Assembly (NCBI RefSeq): GCF_025370105.1
Contig: NZ_JANQBK010000013.1
Span: 1 to 64,000, forward strand
Length of the DNA stretch: 64,000 nucleotides
Origin: Sphingomonas hylomeconis
GTDB taxonomy: Bacteria; Pseudomonadota; Alphaproteobacteria; Sphingomonadales; Sphingomonadaceae
Direction: 5' to 3'
Of the stretch, positions 43,871 through 51,557 are shown piece by piece. Every line of letters begins with the position of its first letter. Position 1 is the stretch's first letter. Made by a program: the position numbers and the translations under genes. The notes under the pieces are model-generated. The model saw only the letters and a program-made list of their open reading frames with translations. It was not told where the DNA came from and did no database searches.

Positions 43871-44341
43871 GTGTTCGCTCCACTCTGTGCCGAAACAATA
43901 CAGTTCCTGATCGGCAACATTTCAGCCACATTGTTGGTCAAACCGGACGGGTTTCCGGTTCGATTAACGCATATCATATTTGTCGCATGCTGCATCACAG
44001 AACGGTCCTTGCGCAAGTCATGACGCGATCCGTGTATAGTCGCGCAAGCGAAACAGCGTGAATAGCAGTGTCTGCACGAGGTTTGGCGATCGCGGTCGAT
44101 CGGTATCATGGCCGCGTGGCGGGTCCGCCCGGAACGCCACCCGCGCTGCCGGAACAACCCGATGCGACCGGCAATTTGCCCCGAAAGGCGCACCTATCCA
44201 GGCATTTCACCGGCCCCCAAACCTTGTCGGACGGGCCCCGATCGAGTATGGAATCGTAGTTCAGATCGCGTCGCCGACCTTGTATAGGACACGCCCGCCG
44301 GTCATTCCGACCGGTCACCCAATTTTTTGGCGGAGGATTGA
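43871..44341. other. Long divergent intergenic region with promoter-like and palindromic elements
   Basis: About 470 bases with no clear gene. On the minus side, AACCGGA / TCCGGTT (43941-43960) may be an operator for the MarR-type gene. On the plus side, TTGCGC and TGTATA about 18 bases apart near 44013-44040 form one possible promoter; TTCAGA and TATAGG 17 bases apart near 44260-44290 form another, about 60 bases before the 56-codon gene. Between the latter and the gene is an inverted repeat CCGGTC-ATTCC-GACCGG. A possible long leader. Confidence 0.5.
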
Positions 44342-44512
44342 ATGGACCCCCTGCGGATTTACGCTTTGTTGCAGGAGGCCTGCCAATCGCTCGAGCAATC
44401 GGGGGACTTTGCCATCGCTGCCCATGTCGGCCATTCGATGGCGCTGATCGAACAGAAATACGGCGTCGGCGAAGATCATCTCGACGGCGATTCGCGCAGC
44501 CTGCAACCCTGA
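44342..44512 (+). CDS. Small 56-residue protein upstream of lasso-type B2 gene
   Basis: A 56-codon gene, starting MDPLRIYALLQEACQSLEQS and continuing GDFAIAAHVGHSMALIEQKY with an acidic C-terminal tail. GGAGG lies six bases before the ATG. It has regular helical pattern and coding-like codon use. The next gene, a B2-type peptidase, starts 12 bases after its stop. It lacks the penultimate Thr and core shape of a lasso-peptide precursor, and it is too short for a PqqD-type B1. Probably a small partner protein, function unknown. Confidence 0.7.
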   Translation: MDPLRIYALLQEACQSLEQSGDFAIAAHVGHSMALIEQKYGVGEDHLDGDSRSLQP

Positions 44513-44524
44513 GGCGGGATCGGG

Positions 44525-45007
44525 GTGATCCGCCCGCGCACCGCAGTCCGTAAGCTTAGCACGCTTGCCGGCGCCGGCCCGCGGCGACAGGCCCTGGTGG
44601 CCGAGGCGATTGCCAGCATGCTGTCGGCGCGTATCGTGTTGCTGGTGCGCCCGTTCAGGATCGTGTCGCGGCGCTTCGGCGCGTTCGTGCCGCCCGGCGA
44701 CCCGCGTGTCCGCAACCGCCCGCCGGCGACCCTGCGCGAGGCGCGCATCGCCCGCGAGATCCGCTGGGCGATCGCCGCCAGCGCACCGTTCATGCCGTTC
44801 CGCTCGGTATGCCTGCAGCAAGCGATGGCCGGCCATGCCATGCTCAAGCGGCGCGGCGTGCACAGCGCGATGCATTTCGGCGCCGGCCTGGGCGGCAAGG
44901 GCAGTGCCCGCCCGATCGATGCGCATGCCTGGCTCGATGCCGGCGGCGTCAAGGTGACCGGCTATCCGGTCGCGCCCAATCTGGCGGAGCTGGGCTGCTT
45001 CGTGTGA
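44525..45007 (+). CDS. Lasso-peptide biosynthesis B2-like protein (transglutaminase-fold peptidase)
   Basis: A 160-residue protein of the transglutaminase-like core family that includes lasso-peptide leader peptidases (B2). C96 in FRSVCLQQAMAGHAMLKRRG is the predicted nucleophile, H134 and D138 in IDAHAWLDAGGVKVTGYPVA complete the active site, and HFGAGLGGKG is the usual mid-motif. No asparagine-synthetase-like cyclase (C), B1/PqqD or export gene is in the window, so it is an orphan. GTG 44525 start. It may process another peptide together with the small upstream protein. Confidence 0.85.
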   Translation: MIRPRTAVRKLSTLAGAGPRRQALVAEAIASMLSARIVLLVRPFRIVSRRFGAFVPPGDPRVRNRPPATLREARIAREIRWAIAASAPFMPFRSVCLQQAMAGHAMLKRRGVHSAMHFGAGLGGKGSARPIDAHAWLDAGGVKVTGYPVAPNLAELGCFV

Positions 45008-45009
45008 CC

Positions 45010-45039
45010 GGCGCCGGCGGTGGGGGCACCGCCGGCGCC
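45010..45039. terminator. Bidirectional hairpin between the B2-like gene and the POT gene
   Basis: A perfect 12-bp stem GGCGCCGGCGGT / ACCGCCGGCGCC with a six-base loop lies right between two convergent stops, and probably ends transcription from both sides. There is no clear T tract. Confidence 0.65.
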
Positions 45040-45044
45040 TTCAA

Positions 45045-46628
45045 TCATGCCTTCAGTTCGGTCGCGGTGCGCAGGCCAGCGGCGTCGGTCTCACCGATCT
45101 GCGGTTCGCCGGCCAGTGCGTGATCGGCATCCTGCAGCGTATCGAGATGCATCAGCCGCTTGATCAACGGGGCGACGACGAGCACCGCAACGCCGGCGCC
45201 GATCGAGATCCAGCCGATCAGCTGATAGACGTCGAGCACGGTCTGCTGCCCGGCGCCGGGGCCGGACGCCGCTTCCGCGCCGGTCGCCGCGGAGATCAGC
45301 CCGGCGGTGAAATTGCCCGCCGCCGAGGCAAAGAACCACGTGCCCATGATCAGCGAGGCCATATGCGCCGGGGCAAGCCGGTTCATCGCCGACAGGCCGA
45401 CCGGGGACAGGCAGAGTTCGCCCGTCGTGTGCAGCAGATAGAGCAGGAAGATGAACAATACCGGGGTCGGCAGGCCGTGCCCGGTTGCCGCCGCACCGGC
45501 GACCAGCACCAGGAAGCCCGCGCCCAATTGCAGCAGTGCGAGGCCGAACTTGGCCGGGGCGGAGGGCTCCAGCCCGCGGCGCCCGAGCAAGGTCCACAAG
45601 GCCGCGAAGACCGGGCCGAGCAGCACGATATAGGCGGCGTTGATCGACTGGAACATCGAGGCCGGCACGCCGGCGCGCGACACGTAGCGATCGGTGTACA
45701 GGCTGAGCGACGAGCCGGCCTGTTCGAACAGCGCCCAGAACAGGATCGAGCCGAGGATCAGGAACATCGCCGCAAAGATTCGATTGCGATCCTCGCGCGG
45801 CAATTTGGTCACCGCGAAGGTCAGCACATAGCCGACCAGCAGGATGCCGGCGACGAGCAGCAGCCAGCCGACAGCGTCCTGATACTGGATCAGCACCCAG
45901 ATGCCGAGCACGGCGACGAGGCCGAGGCCGTAGAGCAGCCATTCGAGTGGCACGCCCAGCACCGGCTGCTTGAGCCGCGCCGGATCGGGCGATTCGCCGC
46001 GGCCGAGCAGCAGCGGCTTGCCGAGGATGAAGACGATGAGCCCGAGCAGCATGCCGACGCCGGCGGCGCCGAAGCCGTAGGACCAGCCATAGACTTCACC
46101 GAGATAGCCGCAGGCGAGCGAGCCGAGGAACGCGCCGACGTTGATGCCCATGTAGAAGATCGTATAGGCGCCATCGCGTCGCACGTCGGTGCGCGGGTAG
46201 AGCTGGCCGACGATCACCGAAATGTTGGCCTTGAGAAAGCCCGAGCCGACGATGATGAAGGCGAGCGCCAGCCAGAAGATGTTGATCGAGCTCGATCCCT
46301 GGCCGCCGGTGCCTTCGAAGCCCATCAGGAAGTGCCCGAAGGTAAGCAGCACGGCGCCATAGGTCACCGCCTTGCGCTGCCCGAGATAGCGATCCGCCAG
46401 ATAGCCGCCGAGCACCGGCGTGATGAACACCAGGGCGGTATAGGCGCCGTAGATGACGCCGGATTTCTCGTCCGAGAACAGCCAATGCTTGGTGAGATAG
46501 AAAATGAGCAGCGCGCGCATGCCGTAATAGGAAAAGCGCTCCCACATTTCGGCGAAGAACAGGATGAACAACCCTTGCGGGTGGCCGAGAAAGGTCTTGC
46601 CGCTCGCGGCCTGGTACGCACTCGCCAT
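45045..46628 (-). CDS. Proton-dependent oligopeptide (POT/PTR2) transporter
   Basis: A 527-residue, 14-helix POT family MFS protein. The N-terminal ExxER-type signature is LFFAEMWERFSYYGMRALLI, and NVGAFLGSLACGYLGE and the ANISVIVGQLYPRTDVRRDG area are the PTR2 signatures. It imports di- or tripeptides with protons. It is convergent to the B2-like gene and divergent from the nitroreductase. Length is typical. Confidence 0.93.
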   Translation of the reverse strand: MASAYQAASGKTFLGHPQGLFILFFAEMWERFSYYGMRALLIFYLTKHWLFSDEKSGVIYGAYTALVFITPVLGGYLADRYLGQRKAVTYGAVLLTFGHFLMGFEGTGGQGSSSINIFWLALAFIIVGSGFLKANISVIVGQLYPRTDVRRDGAYTIFYMGINVGAFLGSLACGYLGEVYGWSYGFGAAGVGMLLGLIVFILGKPLLLGRGESPDPARLKQPVLGVPLEWLLYGLGLVAVLGIWVLIQYQDAVGWLLLVAGILLVGYVLTFAVTKLPREDRNRIFAAMFLILGSILFWALFEQAGSSLSLYTDRYVSRAGVPASMFQSINAAYIVLLGPVFAALWTLLGRRGLEPSAPAKFGLALLQLGAGFLVLVAGAAATGHGLPTPVLFIFLLYLLHTTGELCLSPVGLSAMNRLAPAHMASLIMGTWFFASAAGNFTAGLISAATGAEAASGPGAGQQTVLDVYQLIGWISIGAGVAVLVVAPLIKRLMHLDTLQDADHALAGEPQIGETDAAGLRTATELKA

Positions 46629-46739
46629 GTGGCGGAAACTCCCTGAAATCCTGGCCTGCTGGCGGTAGGCCGATTGCCGGGCAACCTAGCGGCAATCGCC
46701 CGGGTGTAAATATCCGTCCCGACCGACTAGAGGACGGGG

Positions 46740-47327
46740 ATGACTTTCAACGACCGCACCACCCCGCTTTCGCTGCTCGCCTCGCGCCGTTCGGGCAAGC
46801 CGCGCGACCTGATCGCGCCCGGCCCCGACGCGACGCAATTGGACGAAATCCTGACCATCGCCGCGCGCACGCCCGATCACGGCAAGCTCGCCCCGTGGCG
46901 TTTCGTGATCGTCGACACGGGCGTTCGCGCGGCGCTGGCCGGGGTGATTACCGACGCCTATCGTGCCGAGCGCCCCCAGGCGGCGCGCAGCGAGATCGAC
47001 TCGCTCGAGCAGTTCGCGCACCAGGCGCCCGCTTTGGTGGTAGTGCTCTATTCGCCCAAGACGGCCAGCCATATCCCCTTGTGGGAACAGGAATTGTCCG
47101 CCGGCGCGGCGTGCATGAACCTGCTCCACGCAGTCCATGCCCAAGGATTTGCCGGGGGTTGGCTGACCGGCTGGCCGAGCTTCAGCGATGCCGTACGTGA
47201 TGCCTTCGGCGCGGCGCCGGAGCGCATCGCCGGCTTCATGTTCATCGGCACGCCCGCCCGCCCGCTCGACGAACGCCCGCGGCCGGACATGGCCAAGATC
47301 GTCTCGCACTGGACACCGGCAGGATAA
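46740..47327 (+). CDS. Nitroreductase family protein
   Basis: A 195-residue FMN-binding nitroreductase of the small YdjA-like group. Key parts are LLASRRSGKPRDLIAPG (phosphate-binding region), TRTPDHGKLAPWRF-like AARTPDHGKLAPWRFVIV and AGGWLTGWPSFSDAVRDAFG. It would use NAD(P)H to reduce nitro or quinone compounds; the physiological substrate is not known. It lies upstream of a GntR gene with a 49-base gap. Confidence 0.9.
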   Translation: MTFNDRTTPLSLLASRRSGKPRDLIAPGPDATQLDEILTIAARTPDHGKLAPWRFVIVDTGVRAALAGVITDAYRAERPQAARSEIDSLEQFAHQAPALVVVLYSPKTASHIPLWEQELSAGAACMNLLHAVHAQGFAGGWLTGWPSFSDAVRDAFGAAPERIAGFMFIGTPARPLDERPRPDMAKIVSHWTPAG

Positions 47328-47376
47328 TCCAAAGCAAGGTACTGGACGAAACGGCCCATTGCTGTATTAAGGCGCT

Positions 47377-47733
47377 ATGACAGCGCTCAACAGCGAAGAC
47401 AGCCCCGTCTATCTCAAACTCCGGGCGACGATCTCGGCGGCGATCCTGCGCGGCGATTTCCGCGCCGGCGATCAGCTGCCCTCGGTCCGCGCGCTGGCCG
47501 CCGAGCATGGCGCCAACCCGCTGACCGTCGCAAAGGCCTATCAGAGCTTTCAGGACGACGGCTATGTCGAGGTGCGGCGCGGTGTAGGCATGTTCGTGCT
47601 GCCCGGCGCGGCGGAGAAACTGAAGCTGGCCGAGCGCGACCTGTTCCTGAAGACGAGCTGGCCGCGGATCCGGAGCCATATCGACCTGCTCGGGCTGGAT
47701 GTCGCCGACCTGCTGGAGCGCGAGCGGGCCTAG
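47377..47733 (+). CDS. GntR family transcriptional regulator, YtrA type
   Basis: A 118-residue YtrA-subfamily GntR regulator: the winged HTH is SPVYLKLRATISAAILRGDF, AGDQLPSVRALAAEHGANPL and TVAKAYQSFQDDGYVEVRRG, followed by a short helical tail without a large ligand domain. YtrA regulators normally repress a neighbouring ABC transporter; none is adjacent here. A GTGTA-N-TACAC palindrome typical of such regulators is found before the DUF2807 pair at 11432, and TGTATTAAGGC occurs before its own start. Confidence 0.92.
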   Translation: MTALNSEDSPVYLKLRATISAAILRGDFRAGDQLPSVRALAAEHGANPLTVAKAYQSFQDDGYVEVRRGVGMFVLPGAAEKLKLAERDLFLKTSWPRIRSHIDLLGLDVADLLERERA

Positions 47734-47762
47734 GCTCGCCCTCTCCCTGCTATCTCCCCCTG

Positions 47763-47870
47763 CCGTCATCCTGAGCGCGATTCAGGTTCGATCGTGCGGC
47801 TGGGGACGGAATGGGGGCGGGGGCGTTGCTCGTGCGGCGCAATGGATCCTGATCGAGTTCAGGATGACGG
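47763..47870. repeat. Inverted pair of GTTCAGGATGACGG-type palindromic repeats
   Basis: CCGTCATCCTGAGCGCGATT (from 47763) and GGATCCTGATCGAGTTCAGG with ATGACGG (47844-47870) are inverted copies of each other. They lie between convergent genes, where the large hairpin could act as a terminator for both. Confidence 0.8.
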
Positions 47871-47893
47871 TAAAGGGTGGGGTGGAGCGCTCC

Positions 47894-48697
47894 CTAAGCG
47901 GCACCGAACAATCCCAGCCTGGTCACCTCTTCGGCGCTCAGATCGATCCCGAACAACATGCTCAGCCGCAGCTTGTAGACCCGGGGGTCGCTGATCTCAG
48001 CCGCCGCCTCGTCCGCGCCGTTGCGCCGGTGATAGGACAGGCCGTTGAGGCTCGCAAAGCCGTTCGGCAGCACGATGCTGACGATGCGGCTGTGCGTGAA
48101 GCGGCTGGCCGGCGCGGTGGCGCACCAATGGTTGCCCATCTGCAGGTCGGCATCCCACACGGCCGCCAGCGTGAAGCTATACTGTCGCTGCCAGCCCTCA
48201 CCGGCGTCGCGCGACAGCATCCAGCCATGCGTCTCGTCCGCGGCGAGCCGGAACGTGGCGCCATCGGGCGCGACCAATGTCGCGCCGTCGACGAGCGGCA
48301 TCGGCGGGGTATAGCTGCCGCCGAAGCCGGGATCGGCGATCCAGTCCTGCCCGTCGATCGTCACCAGGCTCAGCGTATGCGTAAGGCCGGGGGTCTGTTC
48401 CGGGTTCATGATCCATACCCGGCCGAGCAGCGGTCGCGCGGCGAATCCGAGCGCTGCCAGCGCGTCGGCAAACAGGCGGTTATGCTCGAAGCAATAGCCG
48501 CCGCGCCGCGCCGTCACCAGCTTGGCGAACACGCTGTCGCTGTCGATCGCGATGCCACGCCCCAGGATCACGTCGAGATTCTCGAACGGGATCGCCAGGC
48601 GATGCGCGCGTTGCAGCCGCGCCAGGCCCTCGGGATCGGGCGACGGCCGCGCGCCGAGCGTCAGGCGCGCGAGATAGGCGTCGAGGTCGAAGCTCAT
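47894..48697 (-). CDS. nat: Arylamine N-acetyltransferase
   Basis: A 267-residue enzyme with the full NAT triad: C69 in RRGGYCFEHN, H107 in LTHTLSLV and D122 in WIADPGFGG. It transfers acetyl groups from acetyl-CoA to arylamines and hydrazines. Its ATG overlaps the stop of the acyl-CoA dehydrogenase gene (ATGA), so the two are made together. The linkage to a fatty-acid-type dehydrogenase might suggest that other acyl-CoAs are used, which is only an inference. Confidence 0.93.
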   Translation of the reverse strand: MSFDLDAYLARLTLGARPSPDPEGLARLQRAHRLAIPFENLDVILGRGIAIDSDSVFAKLVTARRGGYCFEHNRLFADALAALGFAARPLLGRVWIMNPEQTPGLTHTLSLVTIDGQDWIADPGFGGSYTPPMPLVDGATLVAPDGATFRLAADETHGWMLSRDAGEGWQRQYSFTLAAVWDADLQMGNHWCATAPASRFTHSRIVSIVLPNGFASLNGLSYHRRNGADEAAAEISDPRVYKLRLSMLFGIDLSAEEVTRLGLFGAA

Positions 48698-50418
48698 GCG
48701 GCGAACGCTTCCGCCTCGACCGAATAGAGCACGTCCGCCTTCGCCGTCGCCGCCGCCTTCAGGCCGAGCGCCTCCGGCACGATCTGCTCGACATAGAAGC
48801 GCGTTGCCGCCTTCTTCATCGCCAGGTAGGCGGCATCGCCCTCCGCGCCCTCGGTCGCGCGCCCGAGCCGCTCCATCAGCCAGCCGCAGGTGGCGACCGA
48901 CAACATGGTCAGGAACGGATACGAACCGGCCAATTTGTCGTCGGCGTCGAGCGTCATCATGCCGCGGCCGATTTCCTCGCACGCATCGATCAGCGCGATC
49001 AGCCCGGCATCCTGCGCTTCCGCACGCATGTCGCCGATCAGCGCGGCGAAGGCGGCGCCATTGTCGAGCCCGAGCTTGCGCCCGACCAGATCGGCCGCCT
49101 GGATACCGTTGGTGCCCTCGTAGATCGGGGTGATGCGCGCATCGCGGAAGAACTGCGCCGCGCCGGTCTCCTCGATATAGCCCATGCCGCCGAACACCTG
49201 CACGCCGATCGAACTGACCTCGCAGCCGATATCGGTGCCGTGCGCCTTGGCCAGCGGCGTGAGGATCTCAAGCCGGTTCTGCGCGCCGGCCTCGCCGAGC
49301 GCGGCACGATCGACCTGCGCCGCGGCGAGATAGACCAGCGCGCGCGCCGCCTGGGTCTGCGCCTTCATGCGCATCAGCATGCGACGCACATCGGGATGTT
49401 CGACGATGCGGACCGAGTCGCGGCTGGCGCCGCCGGCGCGGGCGGATTGCACGCGCTCCAGCGCATAGGCGACGGCGGCCTGTGTCGCGCCCTCGGCGAC
49501 CTGCACGCCCTGCAGGCCGACGTTCAGGCGCGCATTGTTCATCATCGTGAACATCGCGCGGATGCCGCCGAATTCGCCACCGATCAGTTCGCCGATGCAA
49601 TCGTCGTTATCGCCGAAGCTCAGCACGCAGGTAGGCGAGGCATGCAGCCCCATTTTGTGTTCGATCGAGACCACGCGGACGTCGTTGAAGTCGCCCGGCG
49701 TACCGTCCGCGTTCAGCCGGTATTTCGGCACCAGGAACAGCGAGATGCCCTTGGTCCCGGCCGGTGCGCCCGGCGTGCGCGCGAGGACGAGATGGACGAT
49801 GTTTGGCGCCATGTCGTGATCGCCGAACGAGATATAGATCTTGGTGCCCTTGATCAGGAACGTCCCGTCGCCGCGCGGCGTGGCGGTCGAGCGCAAGGCG
49901 CCGACGTCGGAGCCGGCCTGGGGTTCGGTGAGGTTCATCGTGCCGGTCCACTCGCCGGTGGCGAGATGCGGCAGATACAGCGCCTGCTGCTCGGCGCTGC
50001 CATGATGCGCCAGTGCCTCAATCGCGCCGACCGTCAGCGTCGGCGCCAGCGCGAAGCCCATATTGGCGCTGCCCAGCGTTTCGAGCACCGCCGTCTGGAT
50101 CGCGAACGGCAGGCCCTGGCCGCCGAATTCCTCCGGTACGCCGATCGTGCCCCAGCCGCCCTCGACATAATCGCGATAGGCCTGCACGAACCCCTCGGGC
50201 ATGACCACGCCCTCGGCAGTCCACTTGGCGCCGACCGTGTCGCCGATCCGCTGCAGCGGGGCCCATTCGCCCTCGGCCAATTGCCCCACGCCCTCGAGCA
50301 CGGCATCGACGACATCGTCGCTGGCGGCGGCGAAGCGTTCGCTTTGCGCGAGATCGGCGATGGCGGTGACGTGATCGAGCACGAAGCGTTGGTCGGTGGT
50401 GGCGGGGGTGAAGGGCAT
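48694..50418 (-). CDS. Acyl-CoA dehydrogenase (long C-terminal type)
   Basis: A 574-residue FAD acyl-CoA dehydrogenase, longer than the ~380-residue type, with a C-terminal extension as in FadE-like or methylmercaptopropionyl-CoA (DmdC-like) enzymes. Signatures are WTGTMNLTEPQAGSDVGALR, IKGTKIYISFGDHDMAPNIV, and SSIGVQVFGGMGYIEETGAA with the FAD-binding loop. It oxidises an acyl-CoA with an unknown chain. Coupled to the NAT gene. The catalytic glutamate should lie near IYEGTNGIQAADLVGRKL. Confidence 0.92.
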   Translation of the reverse strand: MPFTPATTDQRFVLDHVTAIADLAQSERFAAASDDVVDAVLEGVGQLAEGEWAPLQRIGDTVGAKWTAEGVVMPEGFVQAYRDYVEGGWGTIGVPEEFGGQGLPFAIQTAVLETLGSANMGFALAPTLTVGAIEALAHHGSAEQQALYLPHLATGEWTGTMNLTEPQAGSDVGALRSTATPRGDGTFLIKGTKIYISFGDHDMAPNIVHLVLARTPGAPAGTKGISLFLVPKYRLNADGTPGDFNDVRVVSIEHKMGLHASPTCVLSFGDNDDCIGELIGGEFGGIRAMFTMMNNARLNVGLQGVQVAEGATQAAVAYALERVQSARAGGASRDSVRIVEHPDVRRMLMRMKAQTQAARALVYLAAAQVDRAALGEAGAQNRLEILTPLAKAHGTDIGCEVSSIGVQVFGGMGYIEETGAAQFFRDARITPIYEGTNGIQAADLVGRKLGLDNGAAFAALIGDMRAEAQDAGLIALIDACEEIGRGMMTLDADDKLAGSYPFLTMLSVATCGWLMERLGRATEGAEGDAAYLAMKKAATRFYVEQIVPEALGLKAAATAKADVLYSVEAEAFAA

Positions 50419-50460
50419 CGCTCTTATCCTGACAGTTTGGGGGCGCTATAGCCGCGGCTT

Positions 50461-51456
50461 ATGGCCAATCCAAATCCCGCGCGCACGACGCGCACCTTAC
50501 CCTACGGCGCGGCGGCGATTGCCACGGCGGCGCAGGTGATCGCCGCCGGCGGCTGCGTCGCGGTGCCGACCGAGACGGTCTACGGGCTGGCCGCGGATGC
50601 GACCGATTCGGCGGCGGTGGCAGGAATCTACGCCGCAAAGGGGCGGCCGAGCTTCAATCCGCTGATCGTCCACGTGTCTGATCTGGCAGCGGCGCAGCGG
50701 ATCGCGGTGTTCGACGAGGCCGCGCTGCAACTGGCCGCGGCGTTCTGGCCGGGGCCGCTGACGCTGGTGCTGCCGGTGAAGCCTGATGCGGGGATTGCCG
50801 CGCTGGTCACGGCCGGGCTGGAGACGGTGGCGATCCGCGTGCCGGCGCACCGTGCGATGCGCGCGCTGCTGGCGGCGAGCGGCGTGCCGCTGGCGGCGCC
50901 CTCGGCCAATGCCAGCGGTGCGATCAGCCCGACGCGTGCGGCGCATGTCGTGGCAAGTCTGGGGGGGCGGATCCCGCTGGTGATCGATGACGGCGCGACG
51001 GAAGCGGGCGTGGAATCGACGATCGTGTCGACGGCGGGCGGGATCCGCATCCTCCGCGAGGGGCCGATAACGCGGGAACAGATTGAGGCACTGTTCTCCC
51101 GCGAAAGCGGGAGCCCAGGGTCGCAGGCGCAGCGTTCCGTTACCCTGGACTCCCGCGTCCGCGGGAGCACGGTGACGGCGCCGGGGCAGCTCGACAGCCA
51201 CTATGCGCCGAACAAGCCGCTGCGCCTCGGCGCCCGCGAAGCCCGCGACGACGAATGGCTGATCGGCTTCGGCGCCATCCCCGGCGACGACACGCTCTCC
51301 GCCACCGGCGACCTCACCGAAGCCGCCGCCAACCTGTTCGACGCGCTCCACCGTGCCGACGCCAGCGACCGCGCCACGCTGGCCATCGCCCCGATCCCCC
51401 ACACCGGCATCGGCGCCGCAATCAACGATCGCCTGCGCCGCGCGGCGCATCGCTGA
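50461..51456 (+). CDS. tsaC: L-threonylcarbamoyladenylate synthase (Sua5 type)
   Basis: A 331-residue enzyme that makes threonylcarbamoyl-AMP for the t6A37 modification of ANN-decoding tRNAs. The YrdC domain (about residues 18-205) shows VPTETVYGLAADATDS, KGRPSFNPLIVHVSD and APSANASGAISPTRAAHV. The C-terminal Sua5 domain starts TAPGQLDSHYAPNKPLRLGA. The linker contains about 24 odd residues (SRESGSPGSQAQRSVTLDSR), encoded by an inverted-repeat element that keeps the frame open. Confidence 0.93.
   Translation: MANPNPARTTRTLPYGAAAIATAAQVIAAGGCVAVPTETVYGLAADATDSAAVAGIYAAKGRPSFNPLIVHVSDLAAAQRIAVFDEAALQLAAAFWPGPLTLVLPVKPDAGIAALVTAGLETVAIRVPAHRAMRALLAASGVPLAAPSANASGAISPTRAAHVVASLGGRIPLVIDDGATEAGVESTIVSTAGGIRILREGPITREQIEALFSRESGSPGSQAQRSVTLDSRVRGSTVTAPGQLDSHYAPNKPLRLGAREARDDEWLIGFGAIPGDDTLSATGDLTEAAANLFDALHRADASDRATLAIAPIPHTGIGAAINDRLRRAAHR
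51096..51166. repeat. Palindromic repeat element inserted in the linker of the Sua5 gene
   Basis: CTCCCGCGAAAGCGGGAGCC (51096-) and ACCCTGGACTCCCGCGTCCG (51142-) with their flanks form a large nested inverted repeat: each arm contains a CTCCCGCG/CGCGGGAG hairpin, and CCAGGGT pairs with ACCCTGG. The element is about 71 bp and sits in frame in coding sequence. Confidence 0.8.
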
Positions 51457-51462
51457 TCACCA

Positions 51463-51490
51463 TCATCCCGGACCAAGTCCGGGTTGACGG
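51463..51490. repeat. Dispersed palindromic repeat, CCGGA type
   Basis: CATCCCGGACCAAGTCCGGG followed by TTGACGG. It lies between the Sua5 gene and galE and may close the upstream transcript. Confidence 0.65.
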
Positions 51491-51557
51491 AAGTTGGCAG
51501 GTTCGCCGTAGCGCGGCTCATGTCGTGCTGTTAGGCGGGACGCCAAGGGAGCGGCAC

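Noticed and set aside
44342..44512. Small gene as a lasso-peptide precursor
   Set aside because: It lacks a Thr at the penultimate leader position, and no Gly/Cys-started core with an acidic residue at position 7-9 followed by a stop is evident; it is better read as an independent small protein.
26464..45007. HPr-kinase-like protein and B2-like peptidase as parts of one lasso-peptide cluster
   Set aside because: They are about 17 kb apart with unrelated housekeeping genes between and no cyclase or precursor, so a common cluster is not supported.
47894..48982. N-terminally extended NAT protein
   Set aside because: The extension overlaps the acyl-CoA dehydrogenase gene and is arginine-rich shadow sequence; ATG 48697 gives the canonical N-terminus and an ATGA overlap.
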